Source: Brevibacillus antibioticus (GTDB taxonomy: Bacteria; Bacillota; Bacilli; Brevibacillales; Brevibacillaceae). Taken from it: 64,000 nucleotides of DNA. Location: contig NZ_SZNK01000001.1 of assembly GCF_005217615.1 (NCBI RefSeq), positions 2,313,501-2,377,500 of the forward strand, given 5' to 3'. A program made the position numbers and the translations under genes. Below are positions 50,755 to 59,047 of this stretch, in pieces. Every line of letters begins with the position of its first letter. Position 1 is the stretch's first letter. The notes below the pieces were generated by a model that made no database searches, had not been told where the DNA came from, and saw only the letters and a list, made by a program, of their open reading frames with translations.

Positions 50755-52389
50755 TTAGGCTTTGGCCTTCGTTTTATCTTCTATCGTGACAGGGAGCTCC
50801 GCTTGTTTAACCAGTCCGTCAACTTCCCTGCGAAGACCGAACCAGTTTTTATTCGTATGGGCCGCTACCAAGATACTTCCCTCTTGCGTCTGTACCCAAA
50901 CCCGTCGATGTTGCCAGAACATACCGATTGCAACGCCCGCAAGGAAGATGAAGGAACCGAAATAAATCAGTGGCAATGCTTTGTCCACCCGTACATTCAG
51001 CCCTGCAATATCGATTAAATCAGGCATTTTGATGTCGAGTCCGTATTGCGGATCATTTTTCTGTGTAAGAAAGGTACCTTCTAGATAAACCAATTTTTCG
51101 TTGTACTTGCCATTCTCTCCAATGAGTTCCAAAGCCACCATCGGATTTTTTGGCAAATTGGTTTTCGTCGCAGGCTTCCCGTCTTTTCCCATTATAAAAT
51201 CGGGGAAGTAATCCAAAATCCGTACCGTGAACCCATCTGCAATGGTTTGCTCGGACTGTGGATTGTACAGATCAATTTTGATAAGGCCGATCTCTTTTTT
51301 ATTGTTTTTCAAATCGACTACTGTAAAATTGAGCGCTCCAAGCTGCATTTCTTGCACGCCACTCTGATAAATATAGAGGCTGCCCTGCTCCATCGGATGA
51401 TTCACGACGATTGGCCCCTTCTGCACTTCTACCAAATCCGGCTTTTTCCCTGGAACGTCAGCGTTTTTATTTTCATACAAAATGGCCTCTGTTTGGTAGC
51501 TCTTCACTATGGCTCCGCCCTTAAGCTCCAGTGCCTCTGGCATTTCTTCTTTCGACCAATACTCTGTCGTGTAATTCTCGTTTTTTATGTAGTAAGGGGT
51601 ATTCGGAATCGCCATTGTTTGTCCCTCACGCACCCAGACGTACTCGTCCAAGTAAAAACCAGGCAGGCTTCGCATCAGGGTACCAACCAAAAACAAGATC
51701 AATCCAATGTGATTAATGTAAGGACCCCAACGGCTAAAACGGCCTTTTTCAGCCATAATCGCTCGGTCCGTGCGGAAAATGCGATATCCTTTTTCTTTCA
51801 ATGCCAGAGCGGAAGCGTCCAGTATCGCAGTCTGATTGGCTTCTGGGGCAAGCTCCCCCTCTGCAAACAGCTTTTGCCCTTTCAAAAAGGACTTGTGCTG
51901 GTTCAATCTCGGTTTCTTTAACGCTTTATACAGCGGTACTACACGGTCCAGACTACAGATAACCAAAGAAGTACCGAGCATAACCAGAAGCGTCACAAAC
52001 CACCAGGAAGAGTACATATTGTGAAATCCAAGGCCGTAAAAAATCGTTCCTATCGTTCCATATGTTTCTGTATAAAAGCGGGCAACATCTGCTTCTGTCG
52101 GTACAGGTACCGGTATGTACATTTGCTGCGGAAAGATGGTTCCGACTGCGGAGGCCACCAAAATGACAATAATGATACCGATTGCAATTTTGACCGAAGA
52201 AAAAAAGTTCCAGACTAGATCGATTACCTTCGTGTTATTCGTTTGAGAACGTCTTGCCATTCCTTCATAACGCATGTCAGGAAACAATGTCTGCTCGTGA
52301 ACTTCCACATTCAAAGGCTTCCCGCAAGACTCACAGAGCAGCGTTCCAACCGGGTTGGTATGACCGCATTCGCATTTTCGCTGATCCAT
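50755..52389 (-). CDS. resB: cytochrome c biogenesis protein ResB
   Basis: ResB is the partner of ResC in system II cytochrome c maturation. The 544 residues begin with a zinc-ribbon-like CECGHTNPVGTLLCESCGK (residues about 5-23) followed by three N-terminal transmembrane helices, a large extracytoplasmic domain (about 230-470) and a final helix near 490. Start ATG 52389 follows GAGGAG; another ATG just before is too close to it. Stop of resA and this start are 13 bases apart. Confidence 0.93.
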   Translation of the reverse strand: MDQRKCECGHTNPVGTLLCESCGKPLNVEVHEQTLFPDMRYEGMARRSQTNNTKVIDLVWNFFSSVKIAIGIIIVILVASAVGTIFPQQMYIPVPVPTEADVARFYTETYGTIGTIFYGLGFHNMYSSWWFVTLLVMLGTSLVICSLDRVVPLYKALKKPRLNQHKSFLKGQKLFAEGELAPEANQTAILDASALALKEKGYRIFRTDRAIMAEKGRFSRWGPYINHIGLILFLVGTLMRSLPGFYLDEYVWVREGQTMAIPNTPYYIKNENYTTEYWSKEEMPEALELKGGAIVKSYQTEAILYENKNADVPGKKPDLVEVQKGPIVVNHPMEQGSLYIYQSGVQEMQLGALNFTVVDLKNNKKEIGLIKIDLYNPQSEQTIADGFTVRILDYFPDFIMGKDGKPATKTNLPKNPMVALELIGENGKYNEKLVYLEGTFLTQKNDPQYGLDIKMPDLIDIAGLNVRVDKALPLIYFGSFIFLAGVAIGMFWQHRRVWVQTQEGSILVAAHTNKNWFGLRREVDGLVKQAELPVTIEDKTKAKA

Positions 52390-52402
52390 CATTGCTCCTC
52401 AC

Positions 52403-52927
52403 TTACGGCAAGATTTTTGTTACTTTTGACTCAATCATCGCTTCATTTAACTGCCCGATAAAAATCTCCTGCACTTCTCCATCTGGGTCTATGAAAAAGG
52501 TCGTCGGAATCGGACCGATTCGATACAGCTTTGTAATTTGCGATTGGCGATCGAGCAAAATAGGGAAGTCAATCCCGAACTGCTTCACGAATGGTTCTAC
52601 GGCAACTGGCGATTCTCCGATATTGACGCCGACTACAACCAGTCCCTTGTCTTTAAACTTCGTGTATTGCTGTTGCAAGGCGGGCATTTCTTTCTTACAG
52701 GGTTCACACCACGTGCCCCAGAAATTGAGGATAACGCCCTTTCCTTTCAAACTTTCCAGAGCCAGCTCTGGTCCATTCAATTGTTCCAAACTGAAATTCG
52801 GAGCATCGCTTCCTGCTTTCACAGCACCGGGGTCCTTCACAAAGCTGGAATAGAGTGCAAAGACCAGCGCTACAAGCAAAACACCCAATACCGCGATCCT
52901 GACATATGTACGATTGCTTTTGTTCAT
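52403..52927 (-). CDS. resA: thiol-disulfide oxidoreductase ResA
   Basis: ResA reduces the CXXCH cysteines of apocytochrome c on the outside of the membrane so haem can be attached. The 174 residues have an N-terminal membrane anchor (10-28) and a thioredoxin-like domain with WCEPC (C74, C77) and the cis-proline segment GPIPTTFFID. The first gene of resABC. Confidence 0.95.
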   Translation of the reverse strand: MNKSNRTYVRIAVLGVLLVALVFALYSSFVKDPGAVKAGSDAPNFSLEQLNGPELALESLKGKGVILNFWGTWCEPCKKEMPALQQQYTKFKDKGLVVVGVNIGESPVAVEPFVKQFGIDFPILLDRQSQITKLYRIGPIPTTFFIDPDGEVQEIFIGQLNEAMIESKVTKILP

Positions 52928-53035
52928 GACGCCTTACTCCCATCTACTGCTAATAAATTGCATCCTTTTCCCATTCTATTATAGCGTTCCTAGTTTTTCC
53001 TCCAGCGCACAACTTATGAACAGATTTTGAACGAA

Positions 53036-53785
53036 TCAATCTTTCGACCGCGGACTCCGTTTCTTTTGAACCAACCCCCGTTTCAAGCTCTCCACTTCCT
53101 CATGAGTGAGCTTGCGAAATTCGCCCGGCTTTAGTCCATCTAATGTGAGAAACCCTAAACGGATTCGCTCCAATGTCAACACCGGATGACCGATCGCCTC
53201 ACACATTCTGCGCACTTGGCGGTTTCGTCCTTCATGTATGGTCAGTTCTACCAATGCCCTCTGGCTGCTAGGCTCTGTCTTCAACAATTTGGACTGACCC
53301 GAAGAAGTCATGCCGTCTTCCAAACGAATGCCGGTTGCTAGCTTGCGTACTTTTTCCTGACTAGGGATTCCCTTGACCCATGCCCGATACACTTTATCGA
53401 TTTCATAGCTTGGATGTGCCAGCCTGTTGGCGAGCTCCCCGTCGTTCGTCAAGAGCAGCAAGCCGGAAGTATCGTAATCCAAGCGACCTACTGGATATAC
53501 CCGTTCGTTAATTCCCTTCAACAGATCGATCACTACCCGTCTGCCGCGCGGGTCTGTGACGCTCGTAATGACACCAGTAGGCTTGTACAGCAAGAGATAG
53601 ACATGTTGCTCCAGCTTAACCTGCTGTCCATTCACCACAATTTTGTCCTTGCGTGGATCGACTTTTATTCCCTGCTCTCGTACGACTTGGCCATTTACCT
53701 GCACCTTACCTTGCGCAATCAATTCTTCACAATGGCGACGAGAGGCGACTCCAGCATGCGCCAATACTTTCTGTAAACGTTCCAT
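53036..53785 (-). CDS. rluB: 23S rRNA pseudouridine synthase RluB
   Basis: A 249-residue pseudouridine synthase with an N-terminal S4 RNA-binding domain (MERLQKVLAHAGVASRRHCE, 1-20, onward) and the RsuA-type catalytic domain; the catalytic aspartate is in VGRLDYDTSGLLLLTNDG. The C-terminal tail is lysine/arginine-rich. B. subtilis rluB (ypuL) lies at the same place before resA. Whether it acts on 23S or 16S RNA is inferred from position. ATG follows AGAGGTGA. Confidence 0.92.
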   Translation of the reverse strand: MERLQKVLAHAGVASRRHCEELIAQGKVQVNGQVVREQGIKVDPRKDKIVVNGQQVKLEQHVYLLLYKPTGVITSVTDPRGRRVVIDLLKGINERVYPVGRLDYDTSGLLLLTNDGELANRLAHPSYEIDKVYRAWVKGIPSQEKVRKLATGIRLEDGMTSSGQSKLLKTEPSSQRALVELTIHEGRNRQVRRMCEAIGHPVLTLERIRLGFLTLDGLKPGEFRKLTHEEVESLKRGLVQKKRSPRSKD

Positions 53786-53841
53786 CGTTGGTTCACCTCT
53801 ACAACATCATACCCATTCTTACTAGTGTGGACAAGAAAAAG

Positions 53842-53873
53842 GGAAAAACTTCCCCATATCCATGAGGAAGTTT
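53842..53873 (-). terminator. terminator after spmB
   Basis: Minus-strand AAACTTCC-loop-GGAAGTTT followed by TTCCC, between spmB and rluB. Confidence 0.72.
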
Positions 53874-53900
53874 CCAAAGCCTACTCTATTTGAGCTCTTT

Positions 53901-54434
53901 TTAAGCGAAAATGTAGGAGACAATGAGCAGCGAGAATATGACACCTGCCAGGTCCGACCACAAGCCTACTTTTAACGCATAAGCAGAATTGCGAATGCCA
54001 ACTGCGCCAAAATAAACGGTTAGGACATACAGTGTCGTATCTGTACTCCCTTGCATAGTAGCTGCCAGTCTGCCCAAAAAAGAATCGGGACCGTACTGCG
54101 CGATCAGATCTGTTGCAATCGCAAGCGAGCCTGTTCCTGTCAATGGACGAAGCAACGCCAACGGGACCAGTTCCTCTGGAAAATGCAGCAGGTCAAGAAG
54201 CGGTTTGAGTGCGCGAAGCAGTAGATCCAATGCTCCTGACTCCCGAAACATACTCACCGCGACCATCATAGCGATCAGGTGCGGGAGTATGCGAATCGTA
54301 GTGGTTAAGCCACCTTTTGCTCCATCTACGAACGTCTCGTAGACGGGGACTTGTTTCCGCCACCCATACAACAAGACAAAGGCAATCGTAACGGGAATGG
54401 CCCAAAGAGAGAGCAGGGATACCCATTGGTACAT
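53901..54434 (-). CDS. spmB: spore maturation protein B
   Basis: SpmB is a membrane protein of the nucleoside-recognition (Gate) family needed, with SpmA, for proper spore core dehydration. The 177 residues have about four or five helices and the Gate-type motif RPLTGTGSLAIATDLIAQYG. Start ATG 54434 after GGGGGAG, directly downstream of spmA by 11 bases. The dacB-spmA-spmB order is that of B. subtilis. Confidence 0.93.
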   Translation of the reverse strand: MYQWVSLLSLWAIPVTIAFVLLYGWRKQVPVYETFVDGAKGGLTTTIRILPHLIAMMVAVSMFRESGALDLLLRALKPLLDLLHFPEELVPLALLRPLTGTGSLAIATDLIAQYGPDSFLGRLAATMQGSTDTTLYVLTVYFGAVGIRNSAYALKVGLWSDLAGVIFSLLIVSYIFA

Positions 54435-54445
54435 AAGGACTCCCC

Positions 54446-55036
54446 CTATCTGTGTCTTCGTATATGCCGATAACGATACATGCGATCAATCAACAGGGCG
54501 ACAATGGTGGCAGCAAAGGAAGATAACAGCGTAGTACCTACGATTTCTACGGGATTCACGGAGCCATACTGCATGCGGATTGCGATCATTGTCGTAGGAA
54601 TAATCGTAATGCTCGCCGTATTGATCGCCAGCAGCGTACACATGGCAGGCGAAGCGTTTTGCTTGTCTGGATTTAGCTTTTGGAGCTCCTCCATGGCTTT
54701 CAGCCCCATTGGGGTTGCTGCATTGCCAAGCCCGAGTAGGTTTGCACTCATATTTGAGAGGATGTATCCCATAGCAGGATGCCCTTTTGGTACATCGGGA
54801 AAAAGGACTTGGATGATCGGTGACAATACCCGCGCCAATAGCTCAAGGAGTCCTGACTTTTCTGCAATCCGCATCATTCCCATCCAAAAGGCGAGAACAC
54901 TGAGAAGTCCGAGACAAACCGTTACCCCTGTCTTGGCTCCCTCAAACGCTGCTGCATTGATCGCTTCCATCCTCCCTGTCATGGCTGCAACGACAATGCT
55001 AATGATAATCAACCCGAGCCAGATGACATTAAGCAC
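54446..55036 (-). CDS. spmA: spore maturation protein A
   Basis: Partner of SpmB, 196 residues, with about five helices and Gate-domain motifs (GLAQS-like region replaced by GMMRIAEKSGLLELLARVLS; NMSANLLGLGNAATPMGLKA). The start codon is GTG at 55036, overlapping the dacB end by eight bases; the ribosome binding site is a G-run inside dacB. Mutants of spmA/B in bacilli give less dehydrated spores. Confidence 0.93.
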   Translation of the reverse strand: MLNVIWLGLIIISIVVAAMTGRMEAINAAAFEGAKTGVTVCLGLLSVLAFWMGMMRIAEKSGLLELLARVLSPIIQVLFPDVPKGHPAMGYILSNMSANLLGLGNAATPMGLKAMEELQKLNPDKQNASPAMCTLLAINTASITIIPTTMIAIRMQYGSVNPVEIVGTTLLSSFAATIVALLIDRMYRYRHIRRHR

Positions 55037-56198
55037 TCCACAGCCCCCCTGACACTATCTCCCAAAACTGCTGCCACATTGAGCGTGAAGCTTGCGGAGC
55101 TGCTAAAGTTGGCGCATCCACACTCACTAAAAGCGGAACCTGCCCAATCCTCTTCTCCTTTAAATAGAGCTGAAGAAACCCTGCCAGTTGACCATTCATC
55201 TTCGCTGTAACCGTCGATTCTCCCATAACGACTCGCTTGTGAATCCCCTCTGCCTCTGCTGATTGCAGTGGATATTGAAAAGTGTTTGTTGTGACAAGAT
55301 GAGTTCCTGCTTCAAGTGTGACTGGCGTGTCAGGCTTTACCTCCTGCCCTTTCTTGACCAGTTCTTGTAGCGGATAATTCGCATAGCCCCAGTCCATCAG
55401 CTTGGCGGAGTCGTTCCAGTCATCAGAAGCATTTAGAGTAATTGTCGCCAACTGCCTTCCATTCCGTGTGGCAGAGGAAGCTAGGCAACGCTTCGCGAGT
55501 TTGGTGTATCCCGTTTTCACACCATCAGCACCGTTGTATAGGTGAAGCATCTTGTTTTTGTTGAGTAGACGCCGGTCCCACTGTTCGCCTTCCCATGAAA
55601 TATCCTTGACTTTCGTTGAGACGATTTGACGAAACGCCGGATTATGTAGGGCGTAGGCGGACAGCTTTGCCATATCTTCCGCGGTGGAGTAATGCTGGTT
55701 ACTGTCATCTAATCCATGCGGATTGGTGAAATTCGTATGCTCCATTCCAATCATCGCAGCTTTTTCATTCATCAAGTAAGTGAATCCAGGCACTGATCCT
55801 CCGATGTGCGTGGCGATGGTGACGGCTGCGTCATTGCCAGATCGCAGCATCAAACCGTACAGCAGTTCTTCGAGCGTGAGCTTTTCTCCATTTTTCAAGT
55901 AGATCGATGAGCCTTCTACGCCTACTGCTTGTGGGGGTACTGTTACCTGTGCATCCAGTTTGCCCATCTCGATCGCTACGATGGCTGTCATCGTTTTGGT
56001 CAGGCTCGCAATTCTCATTTTTTTCGTACCGTTTTTGGAATAAAGAATCCGTCCACTCTCTACATCGATGAGCGCTGCACCTTCAGCTGACAAGCTAGGT
56101 GGAGCTACAGCAGCTTTTACCATCGCTACTGGCGAAAGAGCCATCTGTATAAAAAGAAAAACGACGAGTACGCCGGACAGATATTTTCGTATGTTCAT
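55029..56198 (-). CDS. dacB: D-alanyl-D-alanine carboxypeptidase DacB
   Basis: A 389-residue low-molecular-weight penicillin-binding protein: signal peptide (1-29), then S65-LT-K68, S120-GN and KTG (GVKTGYTK) active-site motifs, and a C-terminal beta-domain from about 285. In B. subtilis DacB (PBP5*) trims cortex peptide cross-links during sporulation; position next to spmAB makes this assignment firm. ATG 56198 follows GGGGAGGA; upstream in-frame ATG lacks a site. Confidence 0.93.
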   Translation of the reverse strand: MNIRKYLSGVLVVFLFIQMALSPVAMVKAAVAPPSLSAEGAALIDVESGRILYSKNGTKKMRIASLTKTMTAIVAIEMGKLDAQVTVPPQAVGVEGSSIYLKNGEKLTLEELLYGLMLRSGNDAAVTIATHIGGSVPGFTYLMNEKAAMIGMEHTNFTNPHGLDDSNQHYSTAEDMAKLSAYALHNPAFRQIVSTKVKDISWEGEQWDRRLLNKNKMLHLYNGADGVKTGYTKLAKRCLASSATRNGRQLATITLNASDDWNDSAKLMDWGYANYPLQELVKKGQEVKPDTPVTLEAGTHLVTTNTFQYPLQSAEAEGIHKRVVMGESTVTAKMNGQLAGFLQLYLKEKRIGQVPLLVSVDAPTLAAPQASRSMWQQFWEIVSGGLWSA

Positions 56199-56342
56199 AA
56201 ACGTCCTCCCCATTTGAAAACTTGGGCTCAACCTCGCCTATAAAGCAAGAGAAAAGCCGTCGTTATACCACGATACACAGGTTTGTACCATAGTATATGG
56301 GGACGAGTCGTATGATAGTACGAAAAACTGTCCGGGCTGTAA

Positions 56343-56927
56343 CTAGTCGTTTGTCGCTTCTTCTGCTTTTCCAAATAGCGCTGATGCTTCAAGACGCGCT
56401 TCTTCAATATCAAGATTGACAGGCGGTTCTGGCAAATCCCCCAGTTCCCGTAGACCAAAATGCTCCAAAAATTCTTTGGTGGTCGCGTACAAAATGGGGC
56501 GTCCGATCCCCTCTGCTCTCCCCGCTTCTCGGATGAGTTGTTTGGATAGGAGGGTATTCAGTGCTTTTTCGCATTTAACGCCACGGATTTCTTCAATTTC
56601 CGAGCGGGTCAAGGGCTGCTTGTACGCAACAATGGCGAGAGTCTCCAATGCTGCTTGGGATAACGTTGACTGACCTGGCGATGTTGCTAGCCGTTCAAAA
56701 TAGGGCACATGCTCGGGCAGAGTGGTCAGCTGATACGCTTTTGCCACTTCCACGATTTGAATACCGCGTCCTGCCCGGCGGAAGTCAGCTTTCATGTCTT
56801 CGATCAAGTCGATGACCTCTTCCTCCGATACCTCAGTGATTTCACTGATTTCTTTGGCATCGATTCCTTCATCACCCGAGATGAACAGCAAGCCCTCGAT
56901 TACGCCTTTCAGCTTGTCATAGTCCAT
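56343..56927 (-). CDS. scpB: segregation and condensation protein B
   Basis: ScpB, a winged-helix dimer, joins ScpA and SMC in the bacterial condensin. The 194 residues have LKGVIEGLLFISGDEGID and the second winged-helix LETLAIVAYKQPLTRSEIEE, both typical. ATG 56927 follows AAGGAG and overlaps the scpA stop by 11 bases. Confidence 0.95.
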   Translation of the reverse strand: MDYDKLKGVIEGLLFISGDEGIDAKEISEITEVSEEEVIDLIEDMKADFRRAGRGIQIVEVAKAYQLTTLPEHVPYFERLATSPGQSTLSQAALETLAIVAYKQPLTRSEIEEIRGVKCEKALNTLLSKQLIREAGRAEGIGRPILYATTKEFLEHFGLRELGDLPEPPVNLDIEEARLEASALFGKAEEATND

Positions 56928-57681
56928 CGGTATGGGCTCCTTCCGTTCCGTTTTCACATATGATGATGTCTTGGAACAATTGATTTTGTACACACGTAAT
57001 ATGCTTAGCCTTCATGAGCTCAAGCAAGGCGAGAAAGGTAGTTACAATCTCTGTGCGCGTCGCACCTTGGGAAAACAACTCAGAAAAACGAACCATCCCA
57101 CCCCCGCGTACCGCTTGGCGTATCTCCGTCATCCGATCCTTGATGGAGATTTCGTCACGCGACACCTTGGTCATCGGTTCTTTTTCTTTCGTTTTCTTCA
57201 CCAGCTTTTCCAGCGCGTTGATCAAATCGTAAAGGGACACATTCGTTACGGTATGATCCTCTTCACGCGCATAAGGAGACAAATTCTCTGCGGGACGCGT
57301 AAACACTTGATTACGACCGATCTCCATTTCTCGCAAGTTCTCGGCAAGCATCTTGTAGCGCTTGTACTCCAACAGACGCGCAACCAGCTCTTCACGCGGG
57401 TCTATCTCGTCTACATCCATATCGAGGAACTGTTGAAAGACATGCTCCTCCTTTTTGGGTAACAGCATCTTGCTTTTAATAGAGAGGAGCGTAGCCGCCA
57501 TGACTACGAACTCACTGGCCACATCCAGTTGGAGCTCTTGCATCTTGTCAATCGTCGCGAGGTATTGCTCCGTAATTTCCGCTATCGGTATGTCATAGAT
57601 GTCCACCTCAGCCTTGTCGATCAGATGGAGCAACAGATCGAGTGGTCCCTCAAAGGAATCAAGTTTGATGCTGTAAGCCAA
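56917..57681 (-). CDS. scpA: segregation and condensation protein A
   Basis: ScpA is the kleisin that bridges the two heads of SMC. The 254 residues begin SIKLDSFEGPLDLLLHLIDK, the N-terminal neck-binding signature, and end with a winged-helix (about 190-240, SELFSQGATRTEIVTTFLAL). The start is TTG at 57681 after GAGGGA; no ATG is closer. Operon with scpB. Confidence 0.95.
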   Translation of the reverse strand: MAYSIKLDSFEGPLDLLLHLIDKAEVDIYDIPIAEITEQYLATIDKMQELQLDVASEFVVMAATLLSIKSKMLLPKKEEHVFQQFLDMDVDEIDPREELVARLLEYKRYKMLAENLREMEIGRNQVFTRPAENLSPYAREEDHTVTNVSLYDLINALEKLVKKTKEKEPMTKVSRDEISIKDRMTEIRQAVRGGGMVRFSELFSQGATRTEIVTTFLALLELMKAKHITCVQNQLFQDIIICENGTEGAHTDGL

Positions 57682-57700
57682 AAGACGTCCCTCGTTTCCG

Positions 57701-58369
57701 TTAGATGAACACGTTCAAGATATTATTCGCAATCTGTTCTACCCATGAAAGAGCAATCCGATGGGGAATTCCGAAGATCATTGAGCTGACCCCCGGGATA
57801 AAAATCAGTAATAGGAGAATCCAAGGTCCATAGACTTCATAATGATAGAACTTTCCATCCCAACTGCGAGGAGATAAGAATCTCAGTATCTTGTATCCGT
57901 CCAATGGTGGAATCGGCAAAAGGTTGAAAATGAAAAGAGCTGTATTGATTAAAACAGAAAATACTAATGTCGATTCAATTGCATACGCTACTTTTTCATG
58001 CATTCCCACCAGTACACCGGAACTATCCACAAGGAAATACACAACACAAAACAATACTGCGAGTATCAGGTTGATTAATGGACCCGCAAATGAAACATAC
58101 ACGATACCTAAACGCTTGTTCCCGCGAAAATGAAGAGGATTGATCGGCACCGGCTTCGCCCACCCAAATGGACCAAACAAAATGAGAATCAAACCAAACG
58201 GATCGATATGCGGGATTGGATTTAATGTTAAGCGACCCTCCGATTTCGCCGTATTGTCACCCAGCTTCCAAGCGACAAAGGCATGCGCCCATTCATGCAA
58301 AGTGAAAGCGATAACGAACGCAATTAAGCGAAACGGTACTGTTTTCCAATCAAAGTGAAAAAGATCCAT
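57701..58369 (-). CDS. site-2 protease family membrane metalloprotease
   Basis: A 222-residue membrane protein with about six helices. Zinc motif HEWAH (H25, E26, H29) is in the first helix and the third ligand in LPIPPLDGYKIL. It resembles B. subtilis YwhC/YydH-type short M50 peptidases, without a PDZ domain. Such enzymes cut transmembrane substrates; none is known here. ATG 58369 follows GGAGGA. It is upstream of scpA with 20 bases between. Confidence 0.88.
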   Translation of the reverse strand: MDLFHFDWKTVPFRLIAFVIAFTLHEWAHAFVAWKLGDNTAKSEGRLTLNPIPHIDPFGLILILFGPFGWAKPVPINPLHFRGNKRLGIVYVSFAGPLINLILAVLFCVVYFLVDSSGVLVGMHEKVAYAIESTLVFSVLINTALFIFNLLPIPPLDGYKILRFLSPRSWDGKFYHYEVYGPWILLLLIFIPGVSSMIFGIPHRIALSWVEQIANNILNVFI

Positions 58370-58504
58370 TGCTTCCTCCAATCATGCGCGTTCAAAAAGT
58401 CATCTTTTTGAACAACCCCATATAAAAATCGTCTATCTTCTAGCATACCAGCAGATAGATAGGCTTACAACCCCATTGCAGCTTGACCCAGCATACATCC
58501 TAAC

Positions 58505-58538
58505 GAAAAACACCGACAAGGTTTCCCTCATCGGTGTT
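58505..58538 (-). terminator. terminator after ppiB
   Basis: Minus-strand AACACCGA-loop-TCGGTGTT followed by TTTCG, 10 bases past the ppiB stop. Confidence 0.82.
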
Positions 58539-58548
58539 CATGAAACTT

Positions 58549-58980
58549 TTATTCGCCTACTTTTACTGTACCCATTTTATCGCCTTGTTTGATTGCATCA
58601 ACATGTTCCAGACCGGAAGTGACACGACCAAATACTGTATGTACGCCATCGAGGTGAGGGAAAGAATCGTAGCAGATGAAAAATTGGCTTCCGCCTGTGT
58701 CTTTACCAGCGTGTGCCATGGACAGGTAACCGCGCAGATGCTTGTGTGGGTTTCCTTTTGTTTCACATTTGATGGTGTAGCCAGGACCGCCTGTACCTGT
58801 TCCGTAAGGGCATCCGCCTTGTGCTACGAAGCCAGGGATAACGCGGTGGAAGGACAGACCGTTGTAGAAGCCTTCGTTCGCCAATTTTTCAAAGTTTGCT
58901 ACTGTACCCGGAGCTTCCTGATCGAACAGCTCCAACTCGATTGGGTTACCATTTTCCATGGTGATGAGCGCCTTTTTCAT
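58549..58980 (-). CDS. ppiB: peptidyl-prolyl cis-trans isomerase (cyclophilin)
   Basis: A 143-residue cytoplasmic cyclophilin with [13 protein letters not shown] (catalytic arginine), GGSQFFIC and [11 protein letters not shown] motifs. It speeds proline isomerisation in folding. B. subtilis ppiB also lies near lysA and the spm genes. ATG follows GGAGG. Confidence 0.96.
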   Translation of the reverse strand: MKKALITMENGNPIELELFDQEAPGTVANFEKLANEGFYNGLSFHRVIPGFVAQGGCPYGTGTGGPGYTIKCETKGNPHKHLRGYLSMAHAGKDTGGSQFFICYDSFPHLDGVHTVFGRVTSGLEHVDAIKQGDKMGTVKVGE

Positions 58981-59047
58981 ATGTTGACCTCCATACCTTG
59001 TAAAGTTAACGTACCCATTCTACCATGGAGATCGATTGACGTCCAAT